Of a DNA stretch of 64,000 nucleotides, positions 37,993 through 47,020 are shown in pieces (position 1 is the first letter of the stretch; each line of letters opens with the position of its first letter). Position numbers and translations under genes: made by a program. Under the pieces are notes generated by a model that saw nothing but the letters and a program-made list of their open reading frames with translations, was not told the origin of the DNA and made no database searches. Source of the DNA: Mesorhizobium sp. M2A.F.Ca.ET.046.03.2.1 (GTDB lineage: Bacteria > Pseudomonadota > Alphaproteobacteria > Rhizobiales > Rhizobiaceae); NCBI RefSeq assembly GCF_003952425.1, contig NZ_CP034449.1, forward strand, positions 682,001 through 746,000, written 5' to 3'.

Positions 37993-39279
37993 TTACGTGC
38001 CGGTCTTCTCGCGCTCGACGGCGCGCCAGCCGATGTCGTGGCGATAGAAGCCCTGCGGCCAGTCGATGTGCTCGATCGCCGCGTAGGCCTTGGCCTGCGC
38101 CTCGCCGACGGTCTTGCCGAGCGCGGTTACGTTGAGCACGCGGCCGCCATTGGCGACCAGCGCGCCGCCATTGATGGCGGTGCCGGCGTGGAAAATCTGG
38201 GCGCCATCACGCTCGGCCTCGTCGAGGCCGCGGATGACCGAGCCCTTTTCCGGCGTGCCGGGATAGCCCCTCGCGGCCATCACCACGGTCAGCGCCGTCT
38301 CGTCGCTCCAGCGGATGGACATATGCGCAAGCTGGCCGTCGACAGCGGCGTTGAGCAGGACGAGCAGATCGTCCTTCAGCCGCATCATCAGCACCTGGCA
38401 TTCGGGATCGCCGAAGCGGGTGTTGTATTCGATCAGCTTGGGGCCCTGGTCGGTGATCATCAGGCCGGCGAAGAGGATGCCGGCAAAAGGCGCGCCGAGA
38501 TTGGCCATGCCGCGCATCGTCGGCTCGATGATCTCGCGCATGGTGCGCTCGGTCATTTCGGCCGTCATCACCGGCGCCGGCGAATAGGCGCCCATGCCGC
38601 CGGTGTTCGGCCCGGTATCGCCGTCGCCGACGCGCTTGTGGTCCTGCGCGGTGCCGAAGGGCAGCGCCGTGGCGCCGTCGCACAGGCAGAAGAAGCTCGC
38701 CTCCTCGCCGGTCAGATATTCCTCGACCACGACCTCGGCGCCGGCGGCGCCGAATGCGCCCTCGAAACAAGCCTCCAGCGCGGCGTTCGCCTCATCAGAA
38801 GTCATCGCGATGGTGACGCCCTTGCCGGCGGCAAGCCCGTCGGCCTTGATGACGATCGGCGCGCCGACCTTCTCGACATAGGCCTTGGCCGAAGCGAGAT
38901 CGCCGAAGCGGCCATAGGCGGCGGTCGGAATGTTGAACTTGGCGCAAAGGTCCTTGGTGAAGCCTTTCGAGCCCTCAAGCCTTGCCGCCGCCTTGGAGGG
39001 GCCGAAGACGCGGATGCCCCAGGCGCGCAGATCATCGGCGACGCCGGCGACCAACGGGCCTTCCGGGCCGACCACGACGAGGTCGATCTTCTTTTCCTGG
39101 CAGAAGGCGGCGACGGTGGAATGGTCGGCGACGTCGAGCTTCACCAGTTCGGCGACACGGCCGATACCGGGATTGCCGGGCGCGGCATAAAGTTTCGTCA
39201 GCAGCGGCGAGGCGGAGGTCTTCCAGGCGAGCGCATGTTCGCGGCCGCCCGAGCCGAGAAGAAGAACATTCATGGCCAC
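37993..39279 (-). CDS. purD: Phosphoribosylamine-glycine ligase
   Basis: PurD joins phosphoribosylamine and glycine with ATP in the second step of purine synthesis. The 428-residue ATP-grasp protein starts [25 protein letters not shown] (ATG two codons into MAMNVLL) and contains [17 protein letters not shown], the glycine-rich [11 protein letters not shown] and the family signature [14 protein letters not shown]. Length is normal. It converges on agaL2 with 7 bases between stops and is a single gene here. Confidence 0.96.
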   Translation of the reverse strand: MAMNVLLLGSGGREHALAWKTSASPLLTKLYAAPGNPGIGRVAELVKLDVADHSTVAAFCQEKKIDLVVVGPEGPLVAGVADDLRAWGIRVFGPSKAAARLEGSKGFTKDLCAKFNIPTAAYGRFGDLASAKAYVEKVGAPIVIKADGLAAGKGVTIAMTSDEANAALEACFEGAFGAAGAEVVVEEYLTGEEASFFCLCDGATALPFGTAQDHKRVGDGDTGPNTGGMGAYSPAPVMTAEMTERTMREIIEPTMRGMANLGAPFAGILFAGLMITDQGPKLIEYNTRFGDPECQVLMMRLKDDLLVLLNAAVDGQLAHMSIRWSDETALTVVMAARGYPGTPEKGSVIRGLDEAERDGAQIFHAGTAINGGALVANGGRVLNVTALGKTVGEAQAKAYAAIEHIDWPQGFYRHDIGWRAVEREKTGT

Positions 39280-39411
39280 CTCTTGCTGATCGTCTCCCCG
39301 AACCCGCTATTGGTCCGCAGGCGACCGGTCAAGCCGTCTTGGCATTTTGGCGGCAATTGCGCACGGGAAAGCAGCGCAAACGCCGAGGATTGGCTGAAGC
39401 CTCCCGAACCT

Positions 39412-39591
39412 CGTCATTCTAGGGCGAAGCAAGGAGCGAAGCGACGCGCGCAGACCCTAGAATCCATGCCGTGACTTCGAAGCGTTGCCGCGGTCCAGAA
39501 TTCTGCTCCGTTGCACGCCGTGGCGAAGGTCACGGAATGGATCCTCGGGTCTGCGCGTCCGCTTCGCTCCCGCTCCGCCCGTGGATGACGA
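39412..39591. repeat. ~185-bp palindromic intergenic repeat, copy D
   Basis: It starts CGTCATTCTAGGGCGAAGC and ends CTCCGCCCGTGGATGACGA. The inner arms CCATGCCGTGAC and GTCACGGAATGG flank an AGAATTCTGCTCCGTTGCA core. Interestingly, the left outer arm matches the CCAGGG/CTAGGG variant and the right arm the CCACGGG variant, so it looks mosaic. It fills most of the 323-base gap upstream of purD; no gene is seen in the gap. Confidence 0.85.
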
Positions 39592-39602
39592 GGCAGGGCC
39601 GC

Positions 39603-40136
39603 TCAGCTCTGATAGATAACGGGGAACCAGTCCTCGCGCAGTTTCTGGCCCGGCTTCATGTCGTGGCCGGGATAGGGCGGCGAGGTGCGGCCAGGGCGTT
39701 CGACGTAGTGCGCGTCGTCGCCGACCCAGCGCAGCGACAGCGCGCGGCGCCGCGCCGAGGTCAAATTGCCGCGCGCGCCATGCGCCGTGCGGAAATCGAA
39801 CAGGATGGCGTCGCCCGGCTCCATCTCCCATTCGAGCACCTTCATCGAGGGATCGTTGTCGGGGTCGGGCACCGGCAAATAGTCGCCCTCGCCGGCATAG
39901 AAATTGGCGTCGTTCAGCCAGCGCACCGGCAGCACCATCTTTTCCCATTTGTGCGAGCCGGCGATCAGCCGCAGCGTCGCTTCCTTCACCGGATCGATCG
40001 GGATCCAGAAGCTCACCGTCTGGCTGCCATCGACGAAGTAATAGGGAATGTCCTGGTGCCAGGGCGTCGGCTTCTGCGTGCCGGGCTCCTTGACCAGGAC
40101 GTGGTCGTGGAAGAACTGGGCGCTGCGCGATTGCAT
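39603..40136 (-). CDS. Phytanoyl-CoA dioxygenase (PhyH) family protein, 5'-truncated
   Basis: A 177-residue fragment of an Fe(II)/2-oxoglutarate dioxygenase of the PhyH family. The iron ligands are His27 and Asp29 (PWHQD) and His119 (TAHGA), with the downstream arginine region RRRALSLRW. Family members usually have 250-300 residues, so about 90 N-terminal residues are missing. In-frame homology-like sequence continues upstream of the ATG (SIPEFVRIVRESPAAELAAAV) to a TGA at 40200-40202, right at the start of the divergent LysR gene. This looks like a gene cut by rearrangement. Activity is doubtful and the substrate is unknown. Confidence 0.75.
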   Translation of the reverse strand: MQSRSAQFFHDHVLVKEPGTQKPTPWHQDIPYYFVDGSQTVSFWIPIDPVKEATLRLIAGSHKWEKMVLPVRWLNDANFYAGEGDYLPVPDPDNDPSMKVLEWEMEPGDAILFDFRTAHGARGNLTSARRRALSLRWVGDDAHYVERPGRTSPPYPGHDMKPGQKLREDWFPVIYQS

Positions 40137-40213
40137 GACGGCGGCCGCGAGTTCTGCCGCAGGCGATTCCCTGACAATCCTGACGAATTCCGGGATGCTT
40201 CACACTCACCCAG

Positions 40214-41104
40214 TTGCGCTACGTCGTCGCCGTCGCCCGCTATGGCAGCGTCACCATGGCGGCCCAGGCGCTGAACGTGTCGCAGCCGTCGATCTCGGTG
40301 GCGATCGACCATGTCGAGGACGCGCTCGGCCAGAAAATCTTCGTGCGCCAGCGCGGCAGCGGCGTTGCGCTGACGTCCTTTGGCCGGAGGGCCGTCGCCA
40401 AGGCAAGGCAAGTGCTGGGCGAGGCGGACGAGCTGGCGGCGCTCGGTTCGCGCGATGCCGATGTCGGCGGCGAGCTGGTGCTCGGCTGCTTCGAGGACCT
40501 GGCGCCCTATTTCGCGCCGGCGCTGATGCGCGCCTTCGCCGAGCGCTGCCCGGCCGTCACGGTCGTCATCGGCGACGAGACCTTCGAGACGCTGGGGCGG
40601 CGCCTGGCCGACAGCGCCGTCGATCTCGGCCTCACCTATGATCTCGGGCTTCCAGGGCATTTCAAACGCGTCCTGCTGCATGAATTGCGGCCGCACGCGC
40701 TTCTGCCGGCCGGACATGTGCTGGCGGACAAGCACGCCGTCAGCCTGGCCGAGCTCGCGCAGCATCCGCTGATCACCACCGACCAGCCGCACAGCTGGCA
40801 GCACATGCTGGACCTCTTTCTCAGCCGCGGCCTGTCGCCGATAGCCCGGGCGACGACGAGCTCGTTCGAATTGCAGCGCTCCATGGTGGCCAACGGCTTC
40901 GGCGTCGCCGTCAGCTATACCAGGCCCCATGGCGACCGCAGCTATGACGGCCTGCCGCTGGTCGTAAAGCCGCTCTCCGATCCGCTGCCGATGCAGCGCA
41001 TCATCCTGACGCATGACACGCGCCAGCGCCTGTCCAAGGCGGCCGTGGCTTTCATCGAGGTCGCCAAGGCATGGTTTGCCGGTCACGATGTTTTCACCGC
41101 CTGA
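40214..41104 (+). CDS. LysR family transcriptional regulator
   Basis: About 296 residues. The N-terminal winged helix-turn-helix is GSVTMAAQALNVSQPSISVAIDHVEDALGQKIFVR; the C-terminal substrate-binding domain follows (GGELVLGCFEDLAPYFAPALM onward). The only usable in-frame start is TTG 40214 (LRYVVAVARYG), which cuts the first helix short. Six codons upstream read FTLTQ in frame, and an ATG at 40195 is one base out of phase, so a one-base insertion would explain the start (MFTLTQLRYVV). It is divergent from the truncated PhyH-like gene, whose remains reach its 5' end. Confidence 0.88.
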   Translation: MRYVVAVARYGSVTMAAQALNVSQPSISVAIDHVEDALGQKIFVRQRGSGVALTSFGRRAVAKARQVLGEADELAALGSRDADVGGELVLGCFEDLAPYFAPALMRAFAERCPAVTVVIGDETFETLGRRLADSAVDLGLTYDLGLPGHFKRVLLHELRPHALLPAGHVLADKHAVSLAELAQHPLITTDQPHSWQHMLDLFLSRGLSPIARATTSSFELQRSMVANGFGVAVSYTRPHGDRSYDGLPLVVKPLSDPLPMQRIILTHDTRQRLSKAAVAFIEVAKAWFAGHDVFTA

Positions 41105-41170
41105 GTTTTCAGCGCTTGAGCGACACCACGGCCGCTTGACGGCGCTGCCTGCTGCTGCCACTCCAGCGTG

Positions 41171-42154
41171 ATGGAAACCGTCCAGTCGAAAGCGATCCAG
41201 GGCCGCGTCGCCGATGCGCCGAGCGGCCATTGGGTCTACCGCGTGCTGCCGCGCTGGCTCTGGCCTTATGCGCAGCTTGCGCGCTGGGACCGGCCGATCG
41301 GCTGGCAGCTCCTGTTATGGCCCTGCTGGTGGTCGGCAGCGCTTGCCGCGGGCGCCTATCCGCGTCCGACCGACCCGCTGCTGACGCTGCTTCCGGCGCC
41401 CTGGCATCTGGTATTGTTCTTCGTCGGCGCCGTCGCCATGCGCGGCGCCGGCTGCACCTATAACGATCTCGCCGACGAGGACATCGACAACCAGGTCGAG
41501 CGCACCCGCTCGCGGCCGCTGCCGGCCGGCAAGGTGACGCGCCGCCAGGCATGGATCTTCGTCATCATCCAGGCGCTGGTGGGCCTGGCCGTGCTCTTGC
41601 AGTTCAACAGCTTCGCCATTCCGCTCGGCATCGCTTCGCTCGTGATCGTCGCGGTCTATCCCTTCATGAAGCGCATCACCAACTGGCCGCAATTCGTGCT
41701 GGGCTTAGCCTTCTCCTGGGGCGCGCTGATGGGATGGGCGGTCGAGTTCGGCGACATCGATGACCCGGCGATCATGCTCTATATCGGCTCGATCCTGTGG
41801 GTGATCGGCTACGACACGATCTATGCGCATCAGGACAAGGAAGACGACGCCATCGTCGGCGTGCGCTCGACGGCACGGCTGTTCGGCGACAACACCAAGA
41901 TGTGGCTTAGCGGGCTCTATGGCGGCGCGCTGATCTGCTTCGCCATCGCCTTCGCCTCGGCGCAGGTGCCGATCGTGGCGCTGGCGGGACTGATCGCCGC
42001 AGGCGTGCATATGGGGCGCCAGATCATCCGGCTCGACATCAACAATCCGGACCAGTGCCTGAAGCTGTTCAAGTCGAACAACCAGGTCGGCTGGCTGATC
42101 TTCCTGGGGCTGATCGGCGGTTCGGTGTGGATATGGCTGAAGCCGCTGGTGTGA
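41171..42154 (+). CDS. ubiA: 4-hydroxybenzoate polyprenyltransferase
   Basis: UbiA attaches the polyprenyl tail to 4-hydroxybenzoate in ubiquinone synthesis, in the inner membrane. The 327-residue protein has the two Asp-rich motifs: NDLADEDID and DTIYAHQDKEDD. Several hydrophobic segments follow, including PIGWQLLLWPCWWSAALAAG. I chose ATG 41171; a GTG one codon earlier is also possible. A 12-base hairpin of the CTCCCC repeat begins five bases after the stop and may act as its transcript end. Confidence 0.95.
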   Translation: METVQSKAIQGRVADAPSGHWVYRVLPRWLWPYAQLARWDRPIGWQLLLWPCWWSAALAAGAYPRPTDPLLTLLPAPWHLVLFFVGAVAMRGAGCTYNDLADEDIDNQVERTRSRPLPAGKVTRRQAWIFVIIQALVGLAVLLQFNSFAIPLGIASLVIVAVYPFMKRITNWPQFVLGLAFSWGALMGWAVEFGDIDDPAIMLYIGSILWVIGYDTIYAHQDKEDDAIVGVRSTARLFGDNTKMWLSGLYGGALICFAIAFASAQVPIVALAGLIAAGVHMGRQIIRLDINNPDQCLKLFKSNNQVGWLIFLGLIGGSVWIWLKPLV

Positions 42155-42311
42155 TCTCCCTTCTCCCCGTTCTACGGGGAGAAGGTGGCGGCAGCCGGAT
42201 GAGGGGCAGCGCCAACCTTTGGAGGCAAATTGTAGCGGCGATACAGCGTCTGATCGGGTTTGTGAGGTGGCCAGACACCCAGGTCGGTGCTGCCCCTCAT
42301 CGCCCTGCCGG

Positions 42312-43641
42312 TGTCCAGCGGATAGATGGGTAACACTTTGAACCGGATACATAGGTAACAGTTTTCTCTCCCTATGATGCGGTCGCCGCAGCGCCAAGCG
42401 GTCGGCTTGGCGCGGCGCTGCGGCGAACCAGTTTCATGTGCTTCTCATCGATGAAGCCGAGCGGATGGGTGTGGAAGCGCATCGTCCACTCGCCATCCTC
42501 GGTCTCTTCAATGGCAATCGGTTCGCCGGCCAACGTGGCCGAGACATAGATCTCGGTGCCCCGCCATTTGACCGCGCCGTTCTGGCGCACGCCGCGCACC
42601 GCTGCCTCGGTCGGATAATCGGGTTCAGGGGCTGTCTTCGGCATCGGTCGGGTCGAGGGGCGGTAATGCTGTGCCGGGGTGTCCATGCCCAGCGCCTCGT
42701 GCGGACGCTCCTCATTGTAGCTGCGCCGGAAGTTCTCGAAGGCCCTGGCTTGAGCCGCTTTGTCAGCCTTCGGTGCATCGGCCATCGGCAGCATGGTCAG
42801 ATGGAAACGCTCATGGCGCCCGTTCTGCTGCGGCTTGCCTGGCTGGATGCGCTCCAGGGCGATGCCGAGCTTAATGAAGCGCACTGCCAGCGGCGTCAGC
42901 CCTGTGACGCCGGCCGACGCAAAGGGTGGGCCATTGTCGCTTCGAATGCGATCCGGCAGACCGTTTTCCTCAAACAATCGCTCAAACACCGGCCACGCCT
43001 CCTCGTCGGCCGTCGAGCCCGTCGCCTCGAGCCCCAGCAGGTAGCGGCTCAATGCATCCATCACCGTCAATGGCTCGCAGCGCCAGCCGTCACGGGTCCG
43101 GAACCAGCCCTTGTGGTCTACCGTCCACACCGCATTCGGCGCCGCAGGCTCCGGCCATGGCCCATTGCCCACAGCCCGCCAGCGCCGGCGCCGGCGTCCC
43201 ACAAGACCATGCCGCTTCAGGATCTCGCCAGCTGTCGAGACTGCCGGCCAGCCACAACTGGGCTCCGCCCGCTTCAGCCGCGCCATGATCTTCTTCGGCC
43301 CCCACAGCGGATGCGCTTCCTTCTCCGCCACGATCCGCTCCACCAGCTCGGCTGCCGTTGCTCGGCCGTGATCGAGCGGCGCCCGCAGCCGGTCGTGCAG
43401 GCCTTCCGGCCCGGTCTCCCGGTAACGCCCAAGCCATTTGTAGCCGGTCTTGCGTGAGATCTCGAAGGCCGCGCAAAGCTGCGTCATCGTCTCCTCGCCA
43501 GCTAGGCATTCAACAACAAAACGAAGCCGCTCATCCATGATGCCAGTCTCTCGCCAAACCATCGCCGGTCCTCCCGGCTGGCAAGAAAACTGTCACCCAT
43601 CTAATCGGTCCATTCTGTTACCTATCTATCCGGTTCGGACA
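42312..43641 (-). mobile_element. IS481-family insertion sequence (1330 bp, intact)
   Basis: Both ends start TGTCC and carry GGATAGATRGGTAACA within the first ~26 bases. A second, weaker copy of the same motif follows at each end (around 42341-42360 and 43592-43613), as expected for transposase binding sites. CCGG flanks both sides (42308-42311 and 43642-43645) as a target duplication. The single transposase gene is undamaged. The target was a composite palindromic repeat downstream of ubiA. Confidence 0.88.
42372..43538 (-). CDS. IS481 family transposase
   Basis: About 388 residues. The N-terminal helix-turn-helix includes MTQLCAAFEISRKTGYKWLGRYRETG. The DDE integrase core follows, numbered from the upstream TTG: Asp149 (WTVDHKGWF), Asp209 (RSDNGPPFAS) and Glu251 (PQQNGRHERFH). 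The C-terminal ~90 residues are family-specific. I prefer MDERLRFVVE (43538) to the start eight codons upstream. The frame is complete, and the terminal repeats are good, so the element may still move. Confidence 0.92.
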   Translation of the reverse strand: MDERLRFVVECLAGEETMTQLCAAFEISRKTGYKWLGRYRETGPEGLHDRLRAPLDHGRATAAELVERIVAEKEAHPLWGPKKIMARLKRAEPSCGWPAVSTAGEILKRHGLVGRRRRRWRAVGNGPWPEPAAPNAVWTVDHKGWFRTRDGWRCEPLTVMDALSRYLLGLEATGSTADEEAWPVFERLFEENGLPDRIRSDNGPPFASAGVTGLTPLAVRFIKLGIALERIQPGKPQQNGRHERFHLTMLPMADAPKADKAAQARAFENFRRSYNEERPHEALGMDTPAQHYRPSTRPMPKTAPEPDYPTEAAVRGVRQNGAVKWRGTEIYVSATLAGEPIAIEETEDGEWTMRFHTHPLGFIDEKHMKLVRRSAAPSRPLGAAATAS

Positions 43642-43680
43642 CCGGGCACTTCTCCCCGTATAGAGACGGGGAGAAGAAAC

Positions 43681-44247
43681 CTACTCCCTTGCAATGATCT
43701 CCTGGCCGTCGATGACGAGCCTCAGGCCCAGATTGCCGGCCTTGCGGCGGGCGAGGAAGCGCGGGCGGCGCGTGGTGGAGACGCGGCCCTTGCGGCGCTC
43801 CTGCGGCGGCAGCGCCTTGATGGCGGCGCCGAGCGATTCTTCCAGCGTGCGGGCAATGCCGTCGGCCTCGATCAGCAGCATCGGCAGGCGATAGGCGTCG
43901 GCCCAGGCGCGCCAGTCGGCGGCGACGTCCTCGAGATCGTCGGCGACCAGCAGCGGCACCGAGAGCATCGGATCATTGTGCAGGAGCTCGAGCGTCACGG
44001 TGACGTTGCCGTCCGGATCCTCCATGGCGCGCGCGGCAACGCCGCGGAACGCCTTGGCGGGCAGCGCGATGATCGCCGGCAAACCGCTCATCTCCAGCAT
44101 GCGGCGGATGACGGCGCCGCGCTGGTCGATGGTGAAGGTCACATCGCCATAGTCGTCGCGGGTGGCGTAGCTCACCATCTGCGGCAGGCGAAATGGGTCG
44201 AGACGCATGTTGCGCCCGGCCCAGACTGGCTTCAGTCCAGTGTTCAT
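43681..44247 (-). CDS. DUF6101 family protein
   Basis: A 188-residue protein beginning MNTGLKPVWAGRNMRLDPFRLPQ, with YGDVTFTIDQRGAVIRRML and HNDPMLSVPLLVADD. I recall this pattern as the DUF6101 family of rhizobia, function unknown. No signal peptide or membrane segment is visible; the C-terminus is basic (RRKGRVSTTRRPRFLARRK). It is a single leftward gene whose stop lies 5 bases beyond the repeat hairpin. Confidence 0.7.
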   Translation of the reverse strand: MNTGLKPVWAGRNMRLDPFRLPQMVSYATRDDYGDVTFTIDQRGAVIRRMLEMSGLPAIIALPAKAFRGVAARAMEDPDGNVTVTLELLHNDPMLSVPLLVADDLEDVAADWRAWADAYRLPMLLIEADGIARTLEESLGAAIKALPPQERRKGRVSTTRRPRFLARRKAGNLGLRLVIDGQEIIARE

Positions 44248-44431
44248 CGATGTCTTCCCTGTTACTCCTGAGGGCCGTTTTCCGGTTCTCTCAGGGCCGG
44301 TTTTTCCGGCCTCGTTATGGGAAGAAATGTTAGCGCTGGCTTCTTACCGGCGCGCTTAAGAAAGTCGGTTAAATTTTGCTGATCTCAGGGATGGTTATCG
44401 GAATGCGACCGTCCACCAGATATGGGAAGGA

Positions 44432-45865
44432 TCAGATAACCTTACCGGGATTCATGATGCCTGCGGGATCGAAGGCGGCCTTCACCCGGCGCATCAGGTC
44501 GATGGCCATCGGCGGCGCCGTGGCGATCAGCTCGTCGCGCTTCAGCTGACCTATGCCGTGCTCGGCCGAGATCGAGCCGTGGAAGGAGCGCACGACATCG
44601 TGCACGGCCTTGTTCATCGGGTGATAGAGCTCGAGGAACGGCTCGTCCTGCCAATCCACCGGACGCGAGATGTTGTAGTGCAGATTGCCGTCGCCCATGT
44701 GGCCGAAGCAGACCACACGCGCGCCGGGGCAGACGCCTTCCACCACGCCGGCCGCCTTATCGATGAAGTCGGGGATCGAGGCGATCGGCACGGAGATGTC
44801 GTGCTTGATCGAGGCCCCCTCAGGCTTCTGGCATTCGGGCAGCGTCTCGCGGAAATTCCAGAAGGCGTCGCCCTGGGCCAGGCTTGCCGACACCACCGCG
44901 TCGCCGACGATGCCTTGCTCGAGGCCGGCTGACAGGATCTCCTCGATCAGCGCCTTGCCGTCCTCCTCGGAGCGTCCGGACGAAATCTGCATCAGCACAT
45001 ACCACGGCCAGTCGTCGGCCAGCGGCCGCGTGATGCCTTGCCCGTGCTTCAGCGTGAAATCATAAGGCCTTCTGGCGATCAGCTCGAAAGCTGTGAGCGA
45101 AGCTCCGGCGCGGTCCATCGCCAGCGTGAACAGCGAAAGCGCGTCTTTCGGGGACGACGGCAGGCCGGCAAAGGCGACCTCCCTGCCCTTCGGCTTCGGG
45201 AACAGTTTCAGCACCGCGGCGGTGATGACGCCGAGCGTGCCTTCGGCGCCGACGAAGAGGTTCTTCAGATCGTAGCCGGTGTTGTCCTTCTTCAATTTGC
45301 GCAGGTCGTCGAACACCTCGCCGGTCGGCAGCACCACCTCGACGCCGAGACAGAGCTCGCGCGCATTGCCATAGGCAAGCACGCCCGTGCCGCCAGCATT
45401 GGAGGAGAGATTGCCGCCGATCTGGCAGGAGCCTTGCGCGGCGAGCGAGAGCGGAAAGAGCCGGTCGGCGGCGTCGGCCGCCTCCTGCAGCGTCTGCAGG
45501 ATGACGCCGGCCTCGACGGTCACCGTGTTCGACAAGACATCGATCTCGCGGATGCGGTTCAGCCGCGACAGCGACAGCACGATGTCGTGACCGGATTTGT
45601 CCGGCACCTGCGCGCCGACCAGCCCGGTGTTGCCGCTCTGCGGCACGATCGGCGTACCAGTCTCGGTCGCAAGCCGCATGATGCGGCTCACTTCCTCGAC
45701 GCTGGCGGGCCTCAGCACCAGCGACGTGCGGCCATGCCAGAGGCCGCGCCGCTCGGTGATGTAGGGCGCGATGTCGGCCTGGTCGCGCAAGGCATATTTG
45801 TCGCCGACGATTGCCGCGAAGCGGTCGATGACGGCAGGGTCGAGGTCGAAGGGCTGATCGTTCAT
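44432..45865 (-). CDS. FAD-linked 2-hydroxyacid dehydrogenase (GlcD / D-2-hydroxyglutarate dehydrogenase type)
   Basis: A 477-residue flavoprotein. The FAD-binding PCMH domain includes TGTPIVPQSGNTGLVGAQVP and GGNLSSNAGGTGVLAYGNARE. The C-terminal FAD-oxidase domain holds CFGHMGDGNLHYNIS and the final HGIGQLKRDEL. These match the group that oxidises D-2-hydroxyglutarate, D-lactate or glycolate; which substrate cannot be told from sequence. It is 21 bases downstream of the Sua5 gene on the same strand. The upstream gap to DUF6101 (44248-44431) contains a GGCCGG/T5/CCGGCC hairpin at 44295-44311 but no gene. Confidence 0.9.
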   Translation of the reverse strand: MNDQPFDLDPAVIDRFAAIVGDKYALRDQADIAPYITERRGLWHGRTSLVLRPASVEEVSRIMRLATETGTPIVPQSGNTGLVGAQVPDKSGHDIVLSLSRLNRIREIDVLSNTVTVEAGVILQTLQEAADAADRLFPLSLAAQGSCQIGGNLSSNAGGTGVLAYGNARELCLGVEVVLPTGEVFDDLRKLKKDNTGYDLKNLFVGAEGTLGVITAAVLKLFPKPKGREVAFAGLPSSPKDALSLFTLAMDRAGASLTAFELIARRPYDFTLKHGQGITRPLADDWPWYVLMQISSGRSEEDGKALIEEILSAGLEQGIVGDAVVSASLAQGDAFWNFRETLPECQKPEGASIKHDISVPIASIPDFIDKAAGVVEGVCPGARVVCFGHMGDGNLHYNISRPVDWQDEPFLELYHPMNKAVHDVVRSFHGSISAEHGIGQLKRDELIATAPPMAIDLMRRVKAAFDPAGIMNPGKVI

Positions 45866-45886
45866 GGCGGCAAGAACCTATGGCGC

Positions 45887-46858
45887 TCAGGCCTGCTTGT
45901 CACGGGGGGCAGCGGCGCGCGCGAGCCGGTCGTTGATCGCCTCGCCCAGCCCCTCGAAAGGGATCGGCTCGACGGCGATGGTGGCGGCGCCGCTGCGGTC
46001 GAGCGCCTGCATGGCGGCAAAAAGGTTGCTGGCCGCCTCGCGCAGGTCGCCGGCCTCGGAGAGATTGCGCATAGCAGCCGCATTCTGCCAGCCCTCGGCG
46101 CGGTTGCGGCCGAAGGCAAGCAATGCTTCGCCCCTCACGATCTGTTGAACATTGAGCCGCATCGCCGCACCCGGCGCGTAATGCGAGGCAAGCATGCCCG
46201 GCGCCTCGATGCCGGTAGCGCCGCGCACCAGTTTCGCGCCGGCGGCGGCCTCGATCTCCTCGGCGCCGATGCCGCCCGGCCTGAGCAGCCGCAATTTGCC
46301 GTCCTCGACCTTGAGGATGGTCGATTCCAGTCCGACGGGCGTCGCGCCTCCATCCACGACCAGCTTGATCCTGTCGCCGAGATCGGCGGCGACCGCCTGC
46401 GCCGTCGTGCCGGAAATCCTGCCTGAGGAATTGGCGCTGGGGGCGGCAAGCGGCCGGCCGAGCCGCGCGATCAGCTCGCCGCCGAACCCGCGCGGCATGC
46501 GCAGCGCGATCGTATCCAGCCCCGCGGTGACCAGCGGATGGATGCCATTGTCCGCGCGCTGCGGCAGCACCAGCGTCAGCGGGCCGGGCCAGAAGGCTTG
46601 CGCGAGTTTTGCCGAGAGCGGGTCGAAGCCGGCAATGTGGTCCGCCATCGCGCGATCGGCGACATGGGCGATCAGCGGGTTGAAGCGCGGCCGGCCCTTC
46701 GCCTCGAAAATGCGCGCCACGGCAACGCCGTTGGTGGCATCGCCAGCCAGGCCGTAAACCGTCTCGGTCGGGATGGCGACGACGTCGCCGGCTTTAAGCA
46801 ACGCCAAAGCCCGCTCAAGCGCCTCGCCAACCGCCAATATCTCAGCCAAATTTGCCAC
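45887..46858 (-). CDS. L-threonylcarbamoyladenylate synthase, Sua5 type
   Basis: This enzyme makes threonylcarbamoyl-AMP for the universal t6A37 tRNA modification. The YrdC domain shows AIPTETVYGLAGDATN, KGRPRFNPLIAHV, WPGPLTLVLP and SANSSGRISGTTA. A C-terminal Sua5 domain (ASHYAPGAAMRLN onward) makes it the long form, about 323 residues. No ATG is well placed. I chose GTG 46858 (VANLAEILA), with only a weak TTTGAGAC upstream; the open frame reaches 46930. The FAD-linked gene follows on the same strand. Confidence 0.93.
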   Translation of the reverse strand: MANLAEILAVGEALERALALLKAGDVVAIPTETVYGLAGDATNGVAVARIFEAKGRPRFNPLIAHVADRAMADHIAGFDPLSAKLAQAFWPGPLTLVLPQRADNGIHPLVTAGLDTIALRMPRGFGGELIARLGRPLAAPSANSSGRISGTTAQAVAADLGDRIKLVVDGGATPVGLESTILKVEDGKLRLLRPGGIGAEEIEAAAGAKLVRGATGIEAPGMLASHYAPGAAMRLNVQQIVRGEALLAFGRNRAEGWQNAAAMRNLSEAGDLREAASNLFAAMQALDRSGAATIAVEPIPFEGLGEAINDRLARAAAPRDKQA

Positions 46859-47020
46859 CAGTCTCAAACATGCCGGTCCCGTAATACGACGGCTTCCATC
46901 GGGCAAGGGCGGGCATTGGCGATTTATCAATCCCTAAAATGTTAAGTTTCCGCGCAAGCCCGCTTCAATTTGCCGGCCTTAAGGTGCGGACCGGTGGTTA
47001 CCGGCTGGGGAGTTTTTGTA

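Larger units (their letters stand above)
42159..43676. repeat. Composite CTCCCC-hairpin repeat, interrupted by an IS481-family element
   Basis: The outer ends are hairpins CCTTCTCCCCGT/ACGGGGAGAAGG (42159-42185) and CTTCTCCCCGT/ACGGGGAGAAG (43649-43676). Inside them are inverted arms, GGCAGCCGGATGAGGGGCAGC on the left and GCTGCCCCTCATCGCCCTGCC on the right. Removing the IS (42312-43641) and one CCGG copy rejoins a ~184-base element. A relative with the same layout lies inside glyS at 48968-49111. Confidence 0.75.

Noticed and set aside
42312..43641. The IS as part of a larger transposon or genomic island
   Set aside because: Only one transposase gene lies between good terminal repeats, and neighbours on both sides are housekeeping genes.
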